Shown here: positions 1 to 8,940 of the stretch, one piece after another
Layout of the letters: each line of letters starts with the position of its first letter
How positions within the stretch are numbered: position 1 is the first letter of the stretch
Assembly: GCF_020707265.1 (NCBI RefSeq)
Contig: NZ_JAJFEQ010000008.1
Location: 124,001-188,000 of the forward strand
Direction: 5' to 3'
DNA: 64,000 nt
From: Massilia sp. IC2-477
GTDB taxonomy: Bacteria > Pseudomonadota > Gammaproteobacteria > Burkholderiales > Burkholderiaceae_D
Translations under genes and position numbers: made by a program
Notes under the pieces: model-generated
The model's database searches: none
What the model was told of the DNA's origin: nothing
Seen by the model: only the letters and a program-made list of their open reading frames with translations

Positions 1-1495
1 TTCCATCCACGGGAAGGTGATCGACGACCAGTTGTAGTACTTCTGGGCCTTGCGGTTTTCGGCTTCGCGGTCCGCCAGGCGCACGCCGAAACGCACGTCG
101 CGCAGCACCGGGTCGTCGAAGGCGAACTTGACGTCGCTGCGCCAGCTCTTCTGGGTGGCCTTGGCGCGGTCCAGCGCTTCCTGGGTGTAGGCCCAGAAGT
201 AGTTCTTCGGGTCGGCCATGAACTGCGCCGAGCCGAGGCCGATCTGGGGAATGCTGCCGGTGAGGTCGATCGACTGGTTGGGCAGGATGAAGCCGGTCGA
301 CACGTCGGCGTCGAAGCCCTGGGTGGTGGAACGCACGTGCTGGACGTCGTTGGTCCAGGTCAGGTCCGGCGTAATGCGCCATTGCACGTTCAGGGCGAGG
401 TCGCGCGTGCCGGAATTACGCTGGTTAATGCGGCGCGAGCTGTTGAACGGCGAGCCGCCGTAGCTCGGGTTCGCGATGGTGCCTTTCAGGAAGGCGCCCT
501 GGGCGTCATACACGGTGTCGGCGCCGGCCACCTGCTGGTACCACTTGTCTTCGGACGAGGCCACCACGCGCTCGCTCAGGTCTTCGTCGTACTGGGTCTT
601 GAAGTAGGTCAGCCCAGCCGTGATGTCCCGGTTCGGGCGCCACTGGAACGCGGCATAGTCGCCGCGGCGAACGCGCTCGAAGTCCTGCGAACGCAGGCCG
701 CCGCCCAGGGGAATCCATTTGGTCGCCTCGCGCTGGTACTGGGCAGGGTTGCGCGAATTCACATGCGGGAAGTAGGGATCGATGCCGATGGCGTCGGTAC
801 GGGTCGGGTTCTTCGCATACGCAAAGTCGACCAGGGCGCCGAATTCGCCGAGGCCGGTGTTCCAGCGGTTCGACAGCAGCAGGGTGCCGGTCGGGCCCTT
901 CTTCCGGTTCAGATCCGAATAGCTCAGCGAGGCACCAAGCGCGCCCTTGAAGCCCTTGAAATCGAAGGGCATGGCCGTGCGCAGGTTGACCAGGCCCGCG
1001 AGCGCGCCTTCGATCTGTTCCGCCGAGGGGTTCTTGTAGACGTCGACGCCGGCCATGAGTTCGGGCGCCACGTCGGTGAAGCCGAGCGAGCGGCCGCCAC
1101 CGGCCGAAAAGGCATCGCGGCCGTTGACTTCCGAACGTACGTAGGTCAGGCCGCGCACCGACACGCCGGACCCTTCGACGGCCTGGCGATTCGGGTCGCC
1201 CTGCATGTTGCGGTCCATGGTGATGCCGGCGATACGCTGCAACACCTCGGTGATCGAGCGGTCGGGGAGCTTACCGATGTCTTCGGCGACGATCGAGTCG
1301 ACCACCTCGTCGGAATCCTGCTTGAGTTTCTGGGCCGATTGCAGCGCGGCGCGCTGGCCGGATACCCTGACGACTGCTGTCCCCGGGGCGACGGATTCCT
1401 CCGTGGTGGTGGTCTGGGCCCATGCTACGCCGCTGTAAAGGACGGCCACCTGCGCAACCGCCGCGGCGATCGCAGTTTTCTGGAACTTCCTCACG
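1..1495 (-). CDS. TonB-dependent receptor, N-terminal part (cut by window edge)
   Basis: Outer-membrane TonB-dependent receptor, read on the minus strand from a GTG at 1493-1495 and still open at base 1, so the C-terminal part of the barrel is outside the window. The start follows an AGGAG-type ribosome site 5-7 nt upstream. A signal peptide (about residues 1-27, ending VAWAQ) is followed by a plug domain with the sequence DIGKLPDRSITEVLQRIAGI and later VSVRGLTYVRSEVNGRDAF, typical of the large TonB receptors of Xanthomonas/Caulobacter type that import glycans. It is divergent from a GH35-GH31-GH26-esterase operon, so the likely cargo is an oligosaccharide released from xyloglucan or a related hemicellulose. 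Function as a receptor is well supported; the substrate is inferred from neighbours. Confidence 0.93.
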
Positions 1496-1586
1496 TTGTC
1501 TCCTGGTATAGGTAATTTTTTTATCTAACAGTTCATAGCACGCCGGCACCGCATTGTGGCTCAGCTAACACTGTTTGTTGGACGCT

Positions 1587-1615
1587 ACCATAGATTTGTA
1601 ATGATGGCCTTACAA
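1587..1615 (-). promoter_or_regulatory. Predicted sigma-70 promoter of the TonB receptor
   Basis: On the minus strand TTGTAA (1615-1610), a 17-nt spacer and TATGGT (1592-1587) would start a transcript about 85 nt upstream of the receptor GTG. The -35 box lies inside a 7-bp inverted repeat (TTTGTAA/TTACAAA). Assigned by eye only. Confidence 0.4.
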
Positions 1616-1792
1616 ACTCCATTTTTTTGTCATTGCACAACACATTGCCCGGGATACTGCGTAACGACACGATCTTGAACCGGCCTGGATATGCCTGCTG
1701 CAGGGCGAGACCGGGCTACCGGGAACACATGCGTACTGTGACAGGTCGCGTTGCCAGATGCTTACACTACGCAATACCTCCCCGGCGGTCAA

Positions 1793-1804
1793 GAAATCGA
1801 TTTC
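1793..1804. promoter_or_regulatory. Palindromic operator GAAATCGATTTC (copy 1)
   Basis: Perfect 12-bp palindrome between the TonB receptor and the GH35 operon. The same 12-mer occurs at 12409-12420 in the GH9/sugar-porter divergent region. A direct repeat CGATTTC follows immediately (1798-1804 and 1807-1813). The length, symmetry and central CG suit a LacI-family regulator of sugar use, which is an inference; no such regulator is encoded in the window. Confidence 0.55.
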
Positions 1805-1954
1805 AGCGATTTCGGCATTTATTCGGAATGTGGCGCGGAGAGGTCGACAGCACGTGACTTGGTAGCGCGAACATTTTGCTTGCCACGCCTTGCCGCTCTC
1901 GCTTAGCATGCCTCACATAGTTGGCATAAATAACAACAATCCGGAGACAGGACA

Positions 1955-3625
1955 GTGAGCATGCATGGATTTTCCAGGGCCGCGCTGGCCGCGATGATAT
2001 GGACCCTGGTTTCAGCGCAGGTTGCCGCCGCGCCTGCCGCGGAACTGCCGCGTCTTGTCGAGCGCGATGGACGCCATGCCCTCCTGGTCGACGGCGCTCC
2101 CTTCCTGGTGCTGGGCGGCCAGGCCCACAATTCCAGCAATTATCCGGCGGCCTTGCCCAAGGTCTGGGCCGCGCTCGAGGATGCACATGCGAATACCCTG
2201 GCGATCCCGGTCGCGTGGGAGCAGGTCGAGCCCGAAGAGGGCAGCTTCGACTTTGCTTACGTCGATACGCTGGTGGCCCAGGCTAGAACGCATGGCAAGC
2301 GCCTGGTGCTGCTGTGGTTCGGCACCTGGAAGAACACCGGCCCGGCCTATACGCCGGACTGGGTCAAATTTGACAACCGGCGCTTTCCCCGCATGCTCGA
2401 TGCGGACGGCAAGCCCAGCTACTGCCTGTCGCCCTTCGGCGAAGCGACCCTGGCGGCCGACAGGAAGGCCTTCGTGGCCCTGATGCGCCACATCCGCAAC
2501 ATCGATGCCGCCAGGCGCACCGTGATCATGGTGCAGGTCGAGAACGAGGTCGGCACCTATGGCCTGGTGCGCGACCACGGCGCCCGTGCCGAAGCCGCGT
2601 TCCGCCAGCCGGTGCCGAAGGAGGTACTGGCACGACAGAGTGCGCCGGCCGGGCGGCCCGCGCAAGGCAGCTGGAGTGAGGTGTACGGCGACTATGCGGG
2701 GCAATACTTCCATAGCTGGGCGATCGCCAGCTATATCGAGGAAATCGCGAAAGCCGGCCGCGCGGTCTACGACCTGCCGATGTTCGTCAACAATGCGCTG
2801 CGCGAGCCCGGCCAGCCCGGCCGGCCGGCGACTGTGTGGAAGGGAGACTTCGCCAGCGGCGGCCCGACCTGGGACGTGCTCGGCATCTATAAGGCCGCTG
2901 CGCCCCACATCGATTTCGCCGCGCCCGACATCTACATGCCGGAATCCAGCAAGGTAAGCGCCGTGCTGGCCGGCTTCCACCGTTCGGACAACCCGTTGCT
3001 GGTGGCCGAGATGGGCAATGCGGCCGGCTACGCGCGCTACGTCTGGCAGATCGTCGGCAAGGGGGCGCTCGGCGTGGTCCCCTTCGGCATCGACTATGCG
3101 AGCTACAGCAACTACCCGCTCGGCTCGAAGTACACGGACCGCCGCATGGTCGAGCCCTTCGGCCAGGTCTACAAGCTGCTGGCCCCGATGTCGCGCCTGT
3201 GGGCGCGCTGGGCCTTCGAGGGCCGCACCCATGGCGTCGCCGAGGGTGACGACCGCACGCCGCAAACGGTCGCCATGGATGGCTGGCAGGCGACCGTCAC
3301 CTTCCGCGAGTTCCAGTTCGGCGAGCGCGAATACCTGCGCGACAAGAACGAGTATGCCGAAGGCACCGAACAGCCGGGCGGCGGCGTGGCGATCGCGCAG
3401 ACCGGGCCGGACGAGTTCGTGCTGGCCGGCCAGCGCGCACGCGTCAAGCTGGCGCCGGACACCGGCAAGCCGTCCATGTATGCGCGCGTGGAAGAAGGGC
3501 GCTTCGACGCCGCCGGCAAATGGATCATGGAGCGCAACTGGAACGGCGACCAGACCGACTATGGCCTGAACCTGCCTGCTGCACCGACCGTGCTCAAGGT
3601 GAAGATGCGCACTTACGAATACTAA
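1955..3625 (+). CDS. GH35 beta-galactosidase (Bgl35A-like)
   Basis: Secreted or periplasmic beta-galactosidase of family GH35, with the DUF5597-type C-terminal part seen in Cellvibrio Bgl35A, which removes galactose from xyloglucan side chains. Starts at GTG 1955 (GGAGA ribosome site; ATG 1961 is an alternative). Signal peptide residues 1 to about 27. A (beta/alpha)8 start (LGGQAHNSSNYPA, then WEQVEPEEGSFDF) is followed by VQVENEVG with the acid/base Glu198 and VAEMGNAAG with the likely nucleophile Glu352. The 556-residue length matches Bgl35A-type enzymes. It is the first gene of an operon with GH31, GH26 and an esterase. Family assignment firm; substrate inferred from context. Confidence 0.92.
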   Translation: MSMHGFSRAALAAMIWTLVSAQVAAAPAAELPRLVERDGRHALLVDGAPFLVLGGQAHNSSNYPAALPKVWAALEDAHANTLAIPVAWEQVEPEEGSFDFAYVDTLVAQARTHGKRLVLLWFGTWKNTGPAYTPDWVKFDNRRFPRMLDADGKPSYCLSPFGEATLAADRKAFVALMRHIRNIDAARRTVIMVQVENEVGTYGLVRDHGARAEAAFRQPVPKEVLARQSAPAGRPAQGSWSEVYGDYAGQYFHSWAIASYIEEIAKAGRAVYDLPMFVNNALREPGQPGRPATVWKGDFASGGPTWDVLGIYKAAAPHIDFAAPDIYMPESSKVSAVLAGFHRSDNPLLVAEMGNAAGYARYVWQIVGKGALGVVPFGIDYASYSNYPLGSKYTDRRMVEPFGQVYKLLAPMSRLWARWAFEGRTHGVAEGDDRTPQTVAMDGWQATVTFREFQFGEREYLRDKNEYAEGTEQPGGGVAIAQTGPDEFVLAGQRARVKLAPDTGKPSMYARVEEGRFDAAGKWIMERNWNGDQTDYGLNLPAAPTVLKVKMRTYEY

Positions 3626-3801
3626 GAACCTATCCCAGTAGGGAGGAGGAAGTTGATGGCGACATGCGCGTCTGCGATGCATGGCAAGCGTGGGCAAGGC
3701 GAGAGGAGGCCGCATGGCTAGCCATGCAACGACGAACAACGCAGCCCACGCTTGTCAGGCGCGCCAGCAACGACTCATTCCCTACTGGGATAGGTTCTAA
3801 G
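3626..3801. repeat. Long imperfect hairpin element inside the operon
   Basis: A roughly 175-bp palindromic element fills the gap between GH35 and GH31. The outer arms are perfect 20-bp inverted repeats (3626-3645 and 3780-3799, core CCTATCCCAGTAGG). Inner pairings include GCAAGCGTGGGC with GCCCACGCTTGT and a perfect 16-bp central palindrome GCATGGCTAGCCATGC. The whole element can fold into one long interrupted stem. It contains no protein-coding frame worth naming. It looks like a MITE- or REP-type structured repeat; the mRNA it lies in would carry a large hairpin between two cistrons. No second copy was seen in this window. Confidence 0.8.
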
Positions 3802-3829
3802 CCCCAACAATAAGACCAGGAGACCCGCA

Positions 3830-6709
3830 ATGCGAATTACCCGTACGGCGACCGCCGTCCTGCTGCTGTGCGCAGCCAACCAGGCCTTTGCCGGCAGCTA
3901 CCAGAAAACCGCCACCGGCATCGAGGTGCGGCCCGATCGCGGCGCCGCGAAGCTGGTGCGCTTGAATCTGATGAGCGACAACATCATCCAGGTGCTGAAG
4001 TTCGACGCGCCCGGCAAGGCGCTCACGCCGTCCTTGATGACGGTCGCGGCGCCCTGCGCCTGCAGCTTCAGCGTGGAAGCGCCCCACGCCGGCAAGGACG
4101 AAGCGGTACTGCTCAAGGCGGGCAAGATCTCGGCCACGGTGTCGCTGAAGGACGGCCGTGTGGCCTTTTTCGATGCGGCCGGCAAGCCGATCCTGCGCCA
4201 GGACGCGGAGACCATGAAGCCGCTCACGGTGGGCGGCAAGCCTTTCCTCGCGATCACCCAGGGCTTCAACCACGGCACCCGCGACGCCTACTACGGCCTG
4301 GGCCAGCACCAGAACTCGCAGATGAACTACAACGGCGAAGACGTGCTGCTGGCCCAGCACAACATGATCGCCTCCGTACCCTTCGTCGTCTCGGACAAGA
4401 ACTACGGCCTGCTATGGGATAACAACAGCATCTCGCGCTTCGGCGACCCGACGCCCTATGCCTGGATGTCGCGCGACCTGAAACTGCGCGACGCGCAAGG
4501 CAAGCCGGGTGGCCTCACGGCCCGCTATTACATCGACGGCAAGCTGGCCTTCACGCGCCAGGAGAAGGACATCGCCTACCAGTACCTGAAGGACGTGGCG
4601 GAAAACTGGCCCAAGGAGCTGCCGCCGCTGAAGGACATCAAGGACGGCAGGGTGGTGTGGGAAGGCAGCATGGAAAGCGACAAGCCCGGCGTGCACAAGA
4701 TGCAGCTGTACTCGTCGGACTACGCGCGCCTGTCCATCGACGGCAAGGAGGTGATGGACGTCTGGCGCATGGGCTGGAACCCCTGGTACCACAACTTCGA
4801 GGTTAAGTTCGAGAAGAACAAGCCGGTGAAGCTGCACCTCGACTGGAAGGTGTCGAGCGGGATGATCGCCATCACCCACAACAATCCGCTGCCGCGCGCG
4901 GAGCGCCATTCGCTCACCATGTCCTCGGAAATCGCGGAGGCGATCAATTATTACGTCATCAGCGCCGACAGCATGGACCGCGTCATCGCCGGCTACCGCC
5001 ACCTGACCGGGCAGCAGCCGATGATGCCGAAATGGGCCTACGGCTTCTGGCAGTCGCGCCAGCGCTACGAGACCCAGCAGCAGCTGCTCGACACGGTCCT
5101 GGAATACCGCAAGCGCGGCTGGCCGCTGGATAACATCGTGCAGGACTGGTTCTACTGGCCGCAAGACGGCTGGGGCTCGCACGACTGGGACAAGACCCGC
5201 TTCCCGGACCCGAAGGGCATGGTCGATGCCGTCCACAAGCAGAACGCGCGCATCATGCTGTCCATCTGGGGCAAGTTCTACGCCAATACCGACAACTACA
5301 AGGAACTGGCGGCCAAGGGCCACATGTGGACCAAGAATGTCGAGAACGGTGATCTGGACTGGGTCGGCCCGGGCTACAAGAACAGCCACTACGACCCCTA
5401 CACCAAGGAAGCGCGTGATATCTACTACCGCCAGATGAAGCACAAGCTGGTCGACCTGGGCTTCGACGCCTGGTGGATGGACAATACCGAGCCGGACATC
5501 CTGTCCAATGCGCGCCTGGAAGACTTCAAGCAGCTGATCGGCCCCACCGTCTACGGCGCCGGCGAGATCACCTTCAACCCCTACAGCCTGGTGCACTCGC
5601 AAGGCTTCGCCGAGAACCTGCGCCGCGACCAGCCGGACAAGCGCCAGTTCATCCTGTCGCGCTCCGGTTTCGCCGGGATCCAGCGCAATTCGGTGGCGGT
5701 GTGGAGCGGCGACACGGTGGGGCGCTGGAACAACCTGGCCGACCAGGTCGCGTCGGGCATCAACTTCTCGATGTCGGGCATTCCGAACTGGACCCACGAC
5801 ATCGGCGGCTACGCCCAGGAGACCCGGTTCCAGGTCGGCGACGTCGGCTCGGCCCAGGAGAACCGCACGACCGGTACCAGGCAGGCCAATCCGGAAGACA
5901 TGAAGGAGTGGCGCGAGCTGAACCTGCGCTGGTTCCAGTTCGGCGCGTTTTCTCCGTTGTTCCGCTCGCACGGCGAGGTGGTCAAGCGCGAGATCTACAA
6001 CCTGGTGGGCGACGATGAGGCCATGCGCGATGCGATGGTCAGCTACCTGAAGCTGCGCTACCGCCTGATGCCGTATATTTACACGATGGCGGCCGATACC
6101 CATTACCAGTCCGGCACGATGATGCGCGGCCTGGTGATGGACTTCCCGCACGACGATCGGGTGAAGAACATCAAGGACCAGTACATGTTCGGCGCCAACC
6201 TGATGGTCGCCCCGGTCACCAGCTACGGCGCGCGTTCGCGCCAGGTCTACCTGCCGCAGGGCAGCGACTGGATCGACTTCGACACCGGGGAGCGCCACAA
6301 GGGGGGCAATACCGTCACGGTGCAGGCGCCGCGCGAGCGCATCCCGCTGTTCCTGCGTGCCGGCGCCTTGATCCCGACCGGCCCGGTGACCCAGTACGTA
6401 GACGAGAAGCCGGATGCCCCACTGGTGCTGCAAGTCGTCGCCGGGGCCGACGGCCAAGCCAGCCTGTACGAGGACGACGGCGTGAGCAACGCCTATGCGC
6501 GCGGTGAATTCAGCCGCATTCCGTTCAGCTACGACGACCGCACCGGTACCGTCACGATCGGCGCGCGCCAGGGCAAGTACAAGGGCATGCCCGTGCAGCG
6601 CGAATTCCGGGTGCGCGTGCTGCGTCCGGGTACCGCGGCGGCGAACGACCTGGACGCCTACGACAAGTCGGTCAGCTACGACGGCCGTCCGGTCACGATC
6701 AAGCTGTGA
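3830..6709 (+). CDS. GH31 alpha-xylosidase/alpha-glucosidase with PA14-like insert
   Basis: Glycoside hydrolase family 31, 959 residues, with a signal peptide (residues 1-21, ending AFAG). Residues about 275-355 form a PA14-like insert, as in the xyloglucan alpha-xylosidase CjXyl31A. The catalytic nucleophile is Asp551 in DAWWMDNTEPD and the acid/base Asp628 in VWSGDTVGRW; both surroundings match alpha-xylosidases more than maltases. A proximal and distal beta-sandwich end follows (YEDDGVSNAYARGEF). AGGAG ribosome site before ATG 3830. The last bases overlap the GTG of the GH26 gene by 4 nt, implying translational coupling. Expected role: removal of xylose from the non-reducing end of xyloglucan oligosaccharides. 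An alpha-glucosidase or transglucosidase remains possible. Confidence 0.92.
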   Translation: MRITRTATAVLLLCAANQAFAGSYQKTATGIEVRPDRGAAKLVRLNLMSDNIIQVLKFDAPGKALTPSLMTVAAPCACSFSVEAPHAGKDEAVLLKAGKISATVSLKDGRVAFFDAAGKPILRQDAETMKPLTVGGKPFLAITQGFNHGTRDAYYGLGQHQNSQMNYNGEDVLLAQHNMIASVPFVVSDKNYGLLWDNNSISRFGDPTPYAWMSRDLKLRDAQGKPGGLTARYYIDGKLAFTRQEKDIAYQYLKDVAENWPKELPPLKDIKDGRVVWEGSMESDKPGVHKMQLYSSDYARLSIDGKEVMDVWRMGWNPWYHNFEVKFEKNKPVKLHLDWKVSSGMIAITHNNPLPRAERHSLTMSSEIAEAINYYVISADSMDRVIAGYRHLTGQQPMMPKWAYGFWQSRQRYETQQQLLDTVLEYRKRGWPLDNIVQDWFYWPQDGWGSHDWDKTRFPDPKGMVDAVHKQNARIMLSIWGKFYANTDNYKELAAKGHMWTKNVENGDLDWVGPGYKNSHYDPYTKEARDIYYRQMKHKLVDLGFDAWWMDNTEPDILSNARLEDFKQLIGPTVYGAGEITFNPYSLVHSQGFAENLRRDQPDKRQFILSRSGFAGIQRNSVAVWSGDTVGRWNNLADQVASGINFSMSGIPNWTHDIGGYAQETRFQVGDVGSAQENRTTGTRQANPEDMKEWRELNLRWFQFGAFSPLFRSHGEVVKREIYNLVGDDEAMRDAMVSYLKLRYRLMPYIYTMAADTHYQSGTMMRGLVMDFPHDDRVKNIKDQYMFGANLMVAPVTSYGARSRQVYLPQGSDWIDFDTGERHKGGNTVTVQAPRERIPLFLRAGALIPTGPVTQYVDEKPDAPLVLQVVAGADGQASLYEDDGVSNAYARGEFSRIPFSYDDRTGTVTIGARQGKYKGMPVQREFRVRVLRPGTAAANDLDAYDKSVSYDGRPVTIKL

Positions 6710-7842
6710 ACGCACGCAGGCAGCTGCTCAAGGGGCTGGCGGCGCTGTCCGGCGCCGCGGCCAGTCCGGCGCTGTTCGCCGCGGCCGCGGCCCCAAGGCT
6801 GTCGAACCCGCAGGCGAGCAGCCACGCGCAGGCGGTCCACGCCTGGCTGCACGGCATCTGGGGCCGGCAGGTCATCGCCGGCCAGCAGGACCTGACCTGG
6901 AACGACCGAGTCGACATGGCCCAGCGCGTGTTCGACGATACCGGCAAGTATCCCGCCCTGATGGGCTACGACTTCATGAACACCGGGATGAGCGCTCCCG
7001 ACGCTTCCGGCCTGCACCAGGTGGAGGAGGCGATCGCCTTCGCCCGGCGCGGCGGCCTGGTGAGCTTTTGCTGGCACTGGCGCGACCCGGCGCTGCTGGG
7101 GACCGCGCGCGTCAACCGGGCCAACTTCTACGTCCGCGAGCCGGATGCGGGCAAGAACACGGGCTTCACCATCCCGATGGCCAAGGGGCAGCTGGATACC
7201 GCCAGCGCCGCCTACCGGCAGCTCAATGCCGGCATCGACCTGGTCGCGGCGCAGTTGCGGCGCCTGCGCGACGCCGGCGTCACGGTGCTGTGGCGCCCCT
7301 TGCACGAGGCCTCCGGCCACAAGGGCGACGGCTGGTTCTGGTGGGGGCGTCAGCGCAGCGACGGCGAGTCGCCGGCCCGCGCCAACGTCGAGCTGTGGCG
7401 CCATATGTACCGGCGCATGACCGGGATGCACGGGCTGCACAACCTGATCTGGGTGTGGAACGGGCAGGACGAAACCTGGTATCCGGGTGACGACGTGGTC
7501 GACATCGTCGGCTGGGACATCTACGACGACAGCGACCGCAAGCGCTACGGCGCGCAGGCCGCGACCTACCGCCGGGCGCTGGCGATCGGGCGCGAAGCAA
7601 AGCCGGTGGCGCTGACCGAAACCAGTTACATCCCCGATCCCGACAAGATGCTGGCCGAAGGGGCGCCCTGGCTCTGGTTCACCGTCTGGAATGACGCCAA
7701 TGGCGCTGCCGGCGTGGCCGACAAGACCAGCTTCTGGACCGGCGACTACTACAATACGGCCGAGCACAAAAACAAGGTGTATCACCATCCGAAGGTCATC
7801 ACGCTGGACAAGCTGCCGGCATTCCTGAAAGCGCCGCCATGA
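6706..7842 (+). CDS. GH26 endo-beta-mannanase family protein
   Basis: Family GH26 glycoside hydrolase, 378 residues, beginning with GTG inside the GH31 stop region (GTGA overlap). A Tat-like or Sec signal (RRQLLKGLAALSGAAAS) points to export. Motifs: GRQVIAGQQDLTW near the N-terminus, WRPLHEASG with acid/base Glu201, and LTETSYIPD with nucleophile Glu305, spaced as usual for GH26. The stop overlaps the next ATG by 4 nt. GH26 enzymes are mostly beta-1,4-mannanases; some act on mixed-linkage glucan or xylan. Its place within a xyloglucan-like operon is unusual and could mean that galactomannan is a second target. Confidence 0.9.
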   Translation: MNARRQLLKGLAALSGAAASPALFAAAAAPRLSNPQASSHAQAVHAWLHGIWGRQVIAGQQDLTWNDRVDMAQRVFDDTGKYPALMGYDFMNTGMSAPDASGLHQVEEAIAFARRGGLVSFCWHWRDPALLGTARVNRANFYVREPDAGKNTGFTIPMAKGQLDTASAAYRQLNAGIDLVAAQLRRLRDAGVTVLWRPLHEASGHKGDGWFWWGRQRSDGESPARANVELWRHMYRRMTGMHGLHNLIWVWNGQDETWYPGDDVVDIVGWDIYDDSDRKRYGAQAATYRRALAIGREAKPVALTETSYIPDPDKMLAEGAPWLWFTVWNDANGAAGVADKTSFWTGDYYNTAEHKNKVYHHPKVITLDKLPAFLKAPP

Positions 7843-8927
7843 AACCACTCTCCTTTTCCCTGGGGCTTGCCCTGGCCGGCCTGCTGCATGCCGGCCTGGC
7901 CGCGGCCGCCACGCCGGTTCCCGCCGACGATGCGAAGCTGCAGTACACGGGCCGCATCGACTTCTCGAGGCCTGGCGCGCCGGTGATCTCCTGGCCGAAC
8001 ACCTCGATTGCCGGGCGCTTCACGGGCACCTCGCTGGCCATCAGGCTGGACGACCAGCGCGGCAGCAACTACTTCAACGTGTTCCTCGACGGGGATCTCT
8101 CCGCGCCGCTGGTGGTGGAAGCGAAGCAGGGCGAGGCCACTTATGTGGTGGCGCAAAAGCTCCGGCCCGGCACCCACAGCTTCCTGATCACCAAGCGCAC
8201 CGAAGGAGAAGAGGGCGCGACCGTATTCCGGGGCCTGGAACTCGACGACGGCGCGCAACTGCTGCCGCCGGCGCCGCGGCCCACGCGCCGGATCGAGTTC
8301 TTCGGCGACTCGATCACCAGCGGCATGGGCAACGAGGGCGCGGTCAACGGCCGCGACGACGCCGGCAAGGACAAGAACAGCTTCCTGTCCTATGCCGCGA
8401 TCGCCGCCCGCCAGCTGAAGGCGGAGGCGCACCTGACCTCGCAGAGCGGCATCGGCGTGATGATCAGCTGGTTCCCCTTTACCATGCCGGACTTCTACGA
8501 CCAGCTGAGCGCGGTCGGCAACAACGACAGCCGCTGGGATTTCACGCGCTGGACGCCGCACGTGGTGGTGGTCAATCTGCTGCAGAACGACAGCTGGCTG
8601 ATCGGCCGCGACCACAAGCTGCAGCCGGAGCCGGACGATGCCGCGCGTATCGCAGCCTACAAGAGCTTCGTCCATCGCATCCGCCGCCTCTACCCGCAGG
8701 CCTACATCGTGTGCGCGCTCGGCAGCATGGACGCGACCCGGCCCGGCTCGCCGTGGCCGGGCTACGTCACGGCGGCCGTGGAACGCATGCGCAAGGAAGA
8801 CGGCGACAAGCGGATCGACACGCTGTTCTTCGACTACACGGGCTACGGCCAGCATCCGCGTGTACACCATCACCAGGCGAATGCAGCGAAGCTGACCGCC
8901 CTGGTGCGGGCTCGGATGGGCTGGTAA
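7839..8927 (+). CDS. CE2-type SGNH acetyl esterase
   Basis: Exported carbohydrate esterase, 362 residues, signal peptide 1-24. An N-terminal jelly-roll region (about residues 30-145) precedes an SGNH hydrolase domain with the nucleophile block FFGDSITSG (Ser158) and a C-terminal HPRVHHHQ block that supplies the catalytic His. This two-domain order is that of family CE2, which deacetylates xylo- and glucomannan oligosaccharides. It overlaps the GH26 gene by ATGA and is the last gene of the operon; a convergent halogenase-family gene ends 14 nt away. Acetyl esterase activity is well supported by family; the acetylated glycan is inferred. Confidence 0.88.
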   Translation: MKPLSFSLGLALAGLLHAGLAAAATPVPADDAKLQYTGRIDFSRPGAPVISWPNTSIAGRFTGTSLAIRLDDQRGSNYFNVFLDGDLSAPLVVEAKQGEATYVVAQKLRPGTHSFLITKRTEGEEGATVFRGLELDDGAQLLPPAPRPTRRIEFFGDSITSGMGNEGAVNGRDDAGKDKNSFLSYAAIAARQLKAEAHLTSQSGIGVMISWFPFTMPDFYDQLSAVGNNDSRWDFTRWTPHVVVVNLLQNDSWLIGRDHKLQPEPDDAARIAAYKSFVHRIRRLYPQAYIVCALGSMDATRPGSPWPGYVTAAVERMRKEDGDKRIDTLFFDYTGYGQHPRVHHHQANAAKLTALVRARMGW

Positions 8928-8940
8928 GCCCGGGCGCGGC

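Larger units (their letters stand above)
1496..1954. other. Divergent regulatory region between receptor and GH35 operon
   Basis: About 460 bases without a convincing gene. It holds a sigma-70-like promoter for the receptor (1587-1615, minus strand), a 7-bp inverted repeat TTTGTAA/TTACAAA at 1595-1616 that overlaps this promoter, and a perfect palindrome at 1793-1804. No clear promoter for the GH35 operon could be assigned. The short ORFs here are on both strands with no ribosome site of note. Confidence 0.7.

Noticed and set aside
2012..3739. 575-residue open frame on the minus strand over GH35
   Set aside because: Antisense shadow caused by high-G+C codon bias; no protein-like sequence, and the sense strand has GH35 catalytic motifs.
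4412..6715. 767-residue minus-strand frame over GH31
   Set aside because: Antisense shadow; His/Arg/Val/Asp-rich composition typical of reversed G+C-rich genes.
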